Source: Euptelea pleiosperma (lineage: Eukaryota; Streptophyta; Magnoliopsida; Ranunculales; Eupteleaceae). Taken from it: a stretch of 64,000 nt of DNA. The stretch spans positions 44,324,450-44,388,449 of the forward strand of contig CM068545.1 of the NCBI GenBank assembly GCA_035048495.1, read 5' to 3'. Under the pieces are notes generated by a model that saw only the letters and a list, made by a program, of their open reading frames with translations, was not told the DNA's origin and did not search any database. How positions within the stretch are numbered: position 1 is the first letter of the stretch; each line of letters opens with the position of its first letter. The translations under genes and the position numbers were made by a program. Shown piece after piece: positions 57,439 to 64,000 of the stretch.

Positions 57439-57748
57439 CGGCTTATCCTTCACCCAGCTGTCACTCACCTAGAGAAGAAAAAGAAAAAGAAAATAAAGAA
57501 AAAAAAAAAGAAAGGGAGAAGAAGAGGAGATGAGAGAAGAGGAAGATGGAGGTTTCTCTTACCTCCATCCTTTGCTTGCTGCGGTGCTGCCACTGCCTGC
57601 GTCTCCCCCTTCATCAACGGTATCGCCTGCACATCTGCTGGTGTTCTCCGCGGGTAACAACAATCGACCACCATTGCAACTCACACCTACCTCTGCTAGT
57701 CCAAACGGCAACTCACCTGCTGTCTTCGCCCCTGAACTTACAGGTTCA

Positions 57749-57771
57749 CGGCCTGCAACCATGGCAGGCCG
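57749..57771. repeat. Type-2 palindrome in F, shared with C
   Basis: CGGCCTGC, AACCATG, GCAGGCCG in the context TTCAC...GTTCACC. The C LTR has CGGCCTGCAA, CCA, TTGCAGGCCG at 18971-18993 in the context TTCA...GTTAAC. Shares CCTGCAAC with the main module. Confidence 0.8.
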
Positions 57772-58815
57772 TTCACCCCTTCACCACCCTTGTACCTGCA
57801 ACACCATCTCCACGTGGATTCCCACAAGAAGAAGACGCCCTCCAAACCTGAAACTTGTCCACTGCGTGCTTTTCCTTGCACGATCTCCTCCTTCACGCAG
57901 CCAGCAACACCGTCCAATCTCCAGCAGGTAAGAGATCTTCTTGATCTCCAATGTTGACTGCAACTTGGGTTGAGGCGATCTCCATTAACACCGGCGTAAC
58001 CCGCTGTTCCACTGTTGCACCATCCTAATCATCCTCCTTGGGCCTGATCCAACGCTGGGATGATTTCTGCTCATAACTCTACAAAGAAAATCCTTCTCTC
58101 TCCGAGCAGCACCAAAAGCTTGCAGCTCCACCAAAAGAGAGGTGCAGCAGCACATCACCATCTCCAAGCCTGCAAGCGCACACCATGCACTCAAGGAAAT
58201 CACCCAACAAGTGGACCACCTTCATTGGCCAGCTTGGCCAATCTCTAAATCTCACTCCGGTAAGTCTCAAGGTATTCACTTTCTCTCTCTAGGGAACATC
58301 CCCAGGCTGATCGCCTTTTTGCACCGCCGACTCCATTCGGTGAATGCAAGAGGGTGAGTTTTTCTCTCACCTCTACCTTGTCGGCCGGTAAACGACCGAG
58401 GTGTGAAAATTCTCTCTCTACCTTCTTCCTCTCTCTCTAAAATCTCTTTTTACATGCTTTCTTACATGCTTTCTAGAATAGATTTACCGCTTTATTTATT
58501 TCTGTCATTTATTTCATGTAAGCAACAGTTTAATTAATGCAATTTGAGTTTGATGATTTTAGTCTTCTCTGGATCTCTTGGATGTGTTTTTAATCTCGAC
58601 TCGCCATTCTCATCCTTCCACGTTTCTCTTGTATATTATCTGTCATTTTATGTTCTTATTCGCGCTAATCCGACTAATCCCGAGTGTGGATCGACATCCG
58701 ACACAAGCCACTGTGCAAAATTACTCATTCTACAGGTTAAAAGTCTCGGATTAATAAAAAATGTGTTGAAGTTAGGGTTTCCGTAACCAACGACGCGGAA
58801 AAACTCTACTTTCAA

Positions 58816-61286
58816 CACAATTTTAATTTGATCCTTCTAGTTCACTGTTTATTTCTGCAAAATATTCAAGCTTGTACAGTGGACAGTGTCGGATGTCGAT
58901 CCGCACTCGGGATTAGTCAGATGAGCGCAATGAGGAATATAAAATCACGGAATCTCTAAAGAAATTATGATGGGATGAGAATGATGGATTTAGATTTAAA
59001 CATGCTTTTGGAGATAATACTATCAACTAAAAACATTAAAATAAAGAAATCAAAATCAAAGAAGATAGAAAACACAACTTTTCATTCATTAAAGGTTATC
59101 TCATACATTGATCGTGACATAAACTAGCAAGCTAAGAATTAACTAAAAAGCCATTTCTATTTAATAGAGAAGAGAGAGAAAGATGTGGAAAAACCTAGAG
59201 AGAGAAAGAGAGTTTAGAGAGAACAAGAGAAAGAAAACTAAGAGAAGAGAAAATAGAGTTAGAGAGAGAAACCCACCCTGACTAACCGGAGATGGGATCG
59301 GCCATTGATGTGGGATTGCCCGGCCATAATTGGCCAAGTGTGGAATGAATCGGCCAATGGTTGAAGTGAAGTTTAGATCGGCCTAACGCGGACTGCAATG
59401 GTGAGAAGCTTGGACCAGTTGAGGTTCTCATGAAGGAGGAACATCTTGGACAGCAAGAGAGATGAATGAGGGTCACGGCCAGGGCATGGAGGTGGAGAAG
59501 AAGGTACAGCAAGTTGCTGATGGTCGGAGTTGCAGGTGTGCAACTCTAGTGGTGGAGGACGTTGGGTGATTCACGGCCATGCAATGGGAGATCGCTGGCC
59601 ATGAGGGTGAAGCTCACAGGCGACGTGGAGCACAGCCAAGGAGGTGGGCTGAACTGCTGGCTGTTGGAGTTGCAGACCTGGTTCTTGGAGAAGAGAACCG
59701 GTGATGGAGGCGCTGGTGGTGCAACGTGCAGAGGAGGAGAAGAGTAGCAGGTACAGTGGATTGGAAACCTGGCTGCAGGCCGTGAGGGTGTTGCTGGTAC
59801 GACCTTCGAGAGGAGGTGGTTGATGAGGGAAGGAGTAGCAGATCGTCACAGTGGTGAAAGAGAGGAGGTTTGCACGTTGCTTGTGCAACTGTATTGGGAG
59901 GAAAGAGATACCGGAGATGTGGATGGAGGAAGGCTGGGTGGAGGAGAGAGGAGCGTGGAGTCTAGATCTGCAACGTAGGACGTCCAAGACTATTTGCTGG
60001 AGATGGTGGTTTCGATCGGGATGCACAACACTTGCAACGGTTTGTGGAGGTGGTTCAGGTGCTGGCCGGAGTTGCAGGCTGCAACTCTGGTGATCACGTG
60101 AAGAAGATGAAGAAGAGGAATAATGAGAAAGAAGAAAAGAGGAGGAAGATGGGGCCAAAAATGAGGGGAAGAGTAAAGGGGAAGGAGAGGAGAAGAAAAG
60201 AGGGGGATTAGGGTTCGAACGAACCCTTCTCCTTCCTCTTATAAAGCTCCCTATTTCCTTTAATGGAAATAGGGTATTTTTTAAATAAAATATATATATA
60301 TATATATTTTTTAAGTAAAATGCTACTTTTTCTTGGGGAATGTCCCCATTTAGTGGACCCCCATTTTTTTAAAATTTAATTAAAATTCTTTGGAAATTCA
60401 CGGGGTCCACTAACTGGTCGGACATCGGGTCGATGATGATGGGCCCGGCTACTGGCCCACATGGATTGATGATGTCCATCGTCTCACAAGATGATGTGAC
60501 AGACAGTCTGATGGCGATCGGATGGATGGTGACTTGATTGGGACCCGGATTGGTAAATCGACGAATCTAGAGAGATCCAACGGTCCGATTGAAGATCCAA
60601 CGGTCCGAAGGAAGATCCAACGGTCAGAAAGCTAAGAGAGATGAGATAGAGCCGATGGACAGAAGTTCTGGGGTTAGGTCAGTAGATTCGAGGACCGAGA
60701 GATGAAGAGAGAGAGAGAATAAGGAGAGATGAGAGAGAAAGTATCAGAAAATGGAGATAAAAGTATTGACAGAGGGTCTGGAACCCTGGTCTTCACTGTG
60801 ACCATCCTCACGCTTCTCTAGTAGAGTAGACTATCATTCTTTGCTGACTCATGTGGCTTTAAACGTTTTGGTCCGTCTCTTGGTCATTGGCTCTCCTGCT
60901 CTCTTTGTTCTTTGGGCTGGCTTTTTGGTCCTCTTGTTCAGCCCATATTTGGCCCATATCTTCTAGTCATAGCATGTGGGCTCTTTAAGCTTTGATAATG
61001 GGCTTTCCTGATCGATGTGGGCTCGCAAGTCTCGAGAATTGTCCCATCAGGGTTTCCTGCGACAGAAGAAGCGCGTAATGAGACTCTATCAGAATGACTA
61101 CATGTCTAGACTTCCGAAAATGTGTTTAATGCATGCAAATATACCATTTCGTCCAGAAAAGTGTGTTCTACGCAACACAAGAGACTCTTACGTAGAAAAG
61201 TAGATAAATAGAGTATTTTAACGTAGGAGAATGCAATAACGCTAAAAGGATAATTGCTTAAAATAAGCACTTTTGAGCGAATATCA
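58816..61286 (-). repeat. LTR G, Athila-type, first ~45 bp missing
   Basis: In + view begins ACACAATTTTAATTTGATCC, which in A follows the first ~45 bp of the LTR, and ends GAGCGAATATCA. It contains CTCTCTCTAG words (59160-59280), a module at 60065-60090, the promoter palindrome (60249-60274) with TTATAAAG, a (TA)n tract (60291-60307) and conserved U3. On the minus strand 59571-60158 is open for 195 Ser/Pro-rich codons, probably compositional. Confidence 0.85.
60065..60090. repeat. Palindromic module, G
   Basis: GCCGGAGTTGCAG, then GCTGCAACTCTGG: one substitution in the right arm, which in RNA would leave a G-U type pair on one strand. Confidence 0.85.
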
Positions 61287-63194
61287 CAACCCCCAACCAG
61301 CATATTGCCAATCCTTGGCAATTAGTGCGAAATAAATGAGCTTAAAAGGGCTCTGCACATGCTGCACACTTTTTCATATTAGCTCCGGGAAAACACCGTT
61401 CGTCAAATCATTGAATGGATGCAAAAATAGTTACATGCTAGCGAAGAGTTGGAAAGTTTTGGCAAGATTACAGACTGATAATCATGACCCAGAATAGTCA
61501 GACTCTGCGTGTGTGTGTGCTCAATATTCTCATCATCCGACAGTAAAGATTTTCAGATCACCTATAAGTTTTTATGCCTCGACCTCAAATCTCACATGTT
61601 TAGCACTCAGAATAGAATCACACAAGAAGGGTTTTCTTCTTTTCTCTCAATTTATATGTGAGGAGATATATTTAATATAAAGAGGCAAAAGATCTCACAT
61701 ATGTTATATTTGAAGGAAGGACATCTTTAATAGAAGAAGATCTCATGATTGGAATACCACTTCACTCGGGAACGTCAGATCAAACTCTATAGCTTCTCTT
61801 TCTCCAATCTCCACATTTTATGATCGTACTATCCTAGAATCAAGTAGGACTTTTCTGGGTTGTAATGAGGCTTAGGTCAGGTGTAGAGAAATAGAGGGAT
61901 ACAGGATTTCAAAGATCTTAAGAGGATATTGGCATTTTCTTGTATTTTTCCTACGGCGTAACACCATTATCTGGTTCTTTTTCCTTTTTTCGTTTTTTTC
62001 TCTTTTTCTTGATATTTCTGAGACTGCTCAATTTCTTTTCAGCTCTTCTTCATACTTTCTTTCCATATTTTGTTTTCAGCTTGAACCACTTTCTTTTCCT
62101 TTTGATTCTTCTTCTTTACTTTTCTTTTCACGGTACACCCATATCAGTTATTCTTTTGTCCATCTCAAAATAAGGGTAGCCAGTCATGTTTCGTAGCTGG
62201 ACTGGATTTTAGGTTGATAGGTTTGTAAAGAAAAGGCTTTTATAGAAGGGTTCAAGGGGTTTCTAGTGAAGTATAATTCAGGTGAGTAAAAAGGCTGAAT
62301 GGTTCAGAAAAATGGCCTAAATCATTTTCTAGGGTTTGCACTATCATGTATACTGTCTTGATTGGATATAGAGAATGTTCTGTCGTAGTAATCCAATGTT
62401 GATGTCGTTCCGAGTTTTATGATCGAAGCAAAAGATAATGAGATCTCTTAACGAATATTGCGGGCATGAAGAATAGTGAGTCATCTTGTGACTCAGAATT
62501 ATTGTATACTCCTCTGAATTGATTAAAGGCTCGAAAGCTCACTGGGTTAGGTCTCCACAATCATTCTCATAGGATCTCTAGAGTTTCAAAACTTAGGATG
62601 ACTCTGATGTTGATAGTGTACAATTGTGCCGAATCTGAGTTTTTCTAAGTTTTCAAAACTGCTGTAGCCACACTTGACTTGACTCAACGCTAACAAAAAT
62701 TGACATCCTCAATACTGACTTAACGGAGGTTTTTAGCTAATCAAAGTCAAGGTATTTGACACATTTTTGAAATTCTAGAAAACTTTTGGAGAACATCGGA
62801 AATCACCCCAAAAACAACTTTTTTTTTTTTTTTTTATCAAAACGAAGACATGAGTTTTGGTAAATACCCACCCCCAACCAAAATACAACACCGTCCTCGG
62901 TGCTCATGACCGGGACATAAAATGATGAAAAATTGGTGATGATGATGCAAAGGATCAGTGAGGATGTTACCAAGTCGGCAGAAACTCGATAGTGAGTGAT
63001 ACCTGATGATCGAAAGAATGAATGTACCTGCATTTCCAAAGATATAACAATAATAACAAATGTATGAGACTCATGTACTCTAGGAATACCGGAATTGCCT
63101 TTCCGAAAGCGCTAAGTTTTACGTCTTCAGCCAGACACAACGGGGGTGACAAGCACCCCCAGCCAAGTTGGAGCATAGGAGACTGAGTGGATTA
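61287..63194 (-). other. Element G 3' noncoding region and polypurine tract
   Basis: Minus strand GCTGGTTGGGGGTTG (61287-61301) next to the LTR, then 1.9 kb collinear with B 32105-34015, with a T run at 62818-62836 in place of the TA tract of A. Confidence 0.85.
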
Positions 63195-63468
63195 TCAGTC
63201 GACATAGACAGGATCGATGAGATCGATCTCAAAAGTCTGAATGAACAATACGTCAAGTTCATGGAACTGTTTTAGACGCTGCCCATTGACCTGAAAAGAG
63301 GAGTGATCCTTGGGATCCTCAATAGTGATTGCCCCAAAGGGTGTGACTGCTGTGACCGTATAAGGACCGGTCCACCTAGATTTCAATTTCCCAGTGAAGA
63401 GATGAAGACGGGAATTATAAAGAAGGACCTTCTGTCCTGGATGGAACTCTTTCCTGAGGATGCTCTTT
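63195..63468 (-). pseudogene. Element G pol C-terminal fragment
   Basis: 90 codons matching B Pol residues 1328-1416: [59 protein letters not shown], stop at 63195. It differs from B by a few substitutions (P to T in LHLFTGK, S to L). It is truncated at 63468 by LTR H, so the rest of G lies beyond this insertion. Confidence 0.9.
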
Positions 63469-64000
63469 GATATTCGCTCAAAAGTGCTTATTTTAAGCAA
63501 TTATCCTTTTAGCGTTATCGCATTCTCCTACGTAAAAATACTCTATTTATCTACTTTTCTACGTAAGAGTCTCTTGTGTTGCGTAGAACACACTTTTCTG
63601 GACGAAATGGTATATTTGCATGCATTAAACACATTTTCGGAAGTCTAGATATGAAGTCATTCTGATAGAGTCTCATTACGCGCTTCTTCTGTCGCAGGAA
63701 ACCCCGATGGGACGATTCTCGAGACTTGTGGGCCCAAATCGATCATGAAAGCCCATTATCAAAGCTTAAAGAGCCCACATGCTATAACTAGAAGATATGG
63801 GCCAAATATGGGCTGAATAAGAGGACCAAAAAGCCGGCCCAAAGAACGAAGAGAGCAGGAGAGCCAATGACCAAGAGACGGACCAAAGCGTTTAAAGCCA
63901 CATGAGTCAGCAAGGAATGATAGTCGACTCTACTGGAGAAGCGTGAGGATGGTCACAGTGAAGACCAGGGTTCCAGACCCTCCGCCAGTGCTTTTTTCCA
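63469..64000 (+). repeat. LTR H, Athila-type, start only
   Basis: Starts TGATATTCGCTCAAAAGTGC, inserted in G's pol at GCTCTT, where B continues GTCATG. Runs through conserved U3 landmarks (TCTCGAGACTTGTGGGCCC, GACCCTCCGCCAGTGC) off the window end. Its target duplication should be CTCTT or similar on the far side. Confidence 0.9.

Larger units (their letters stand above)
56928..58815 (+). repeat. LTR piece F, Athila-type R/U5 only
   Basis: Plus-strand leader half of an LTR. It enters at CTTTTGGCCCGAGTATCACC, just downstream of where the promoter should be, and ends with the standard terminus (GTAACCAACGACGCGG, then CTACTTTCA). It contains modules at 57001-57026 and 57412-57438, a type-2 palindrome (57749-57771), CTCTCTCTAG words (58280-58450) and GATCGACATCCGACAC near 58690. 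The CT-rich middle is unlike the other copies. No primer site follows: at 58816 it meets LTR G tail to tail. Confidence 0.75.

Overview
The window is plant nuclear DNA, almost entirely nested LTR retrotransposons. Evidence for a flowering plant is a SIRE/Maximus-type Ty1/copia element, Athila-type Ty3/gypsy elements primed by tRNA-Asp, Tekay/Del-like solo LTRs, and one host exon that I read as the first exon of the peroxin gene PEX6. I cannot name the species. No tRNA, rRNA, CRISPR array or prokaryotic feature was found.

Layout. 1-1644: unassigned flank. 1650-10119: a complete-ended copia element (two ~1.6 kb LTRs, duplicated TTCTT) whose gag-pol has lost most of integrase and reverse transcriptase but which carries an extra ORF after pol. 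10125-15466: old decayed material (a 23-bp repeat array, a copia RNase H tail, a reversed copia gag fragment, two tiny poly-T insertions). 15467-15751 (minus): PEX6 exon 1, with a short upstream region and a foldback element (16187-16522) carrying two G-boxes. 17046 to the end: one cluster of Athila-type elements that I call C, A, B, F, G and H.

Nesting. C (+) has a 4.05 kb 5' LTR (17046-21097), a leader, a chimeric Tekay-like LTR (22432-24720) replacing its coding region, and part of its 3' LTR (24721-26156). A (-) sits in that 3' LTR and runs from 26157 to a breakpoint near 56927. A is interrupted by B (29769-43309, duplicated TCCAT), by Tekay-like solo LTR E (44728-48326, duplicated AGGAT) and by solo LTR D (52799-56439, duplicated GCTTG). 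B (-) is the only near-intact element: gag and pol form one 1924-codon frame split by a single amber codon. Right of A are LTR piece F (+), LTR G (-) with a pol tail, and a new LTR H (+) starting at 63469.

The most interesting signal is in the R/U5 leader part of the Athila-type LTRs. The U3 end, the promoter and the last ~45 bp are conserved, but the middle is hypervariable in length and sequence. Each reasonably complete leader carries a short palindromic module, GCCGGAGTTGCAG followed by CTGCAACTCCGGC. A's two LTRs differ by one such module flanked by a 4-bp duplication, the stems show a compensatory change, and B's two LTRs share U3 but have different leaders. This may be a self-propagating or conserved RNA-hairpin module in a fast-changing retrotransposon leader.
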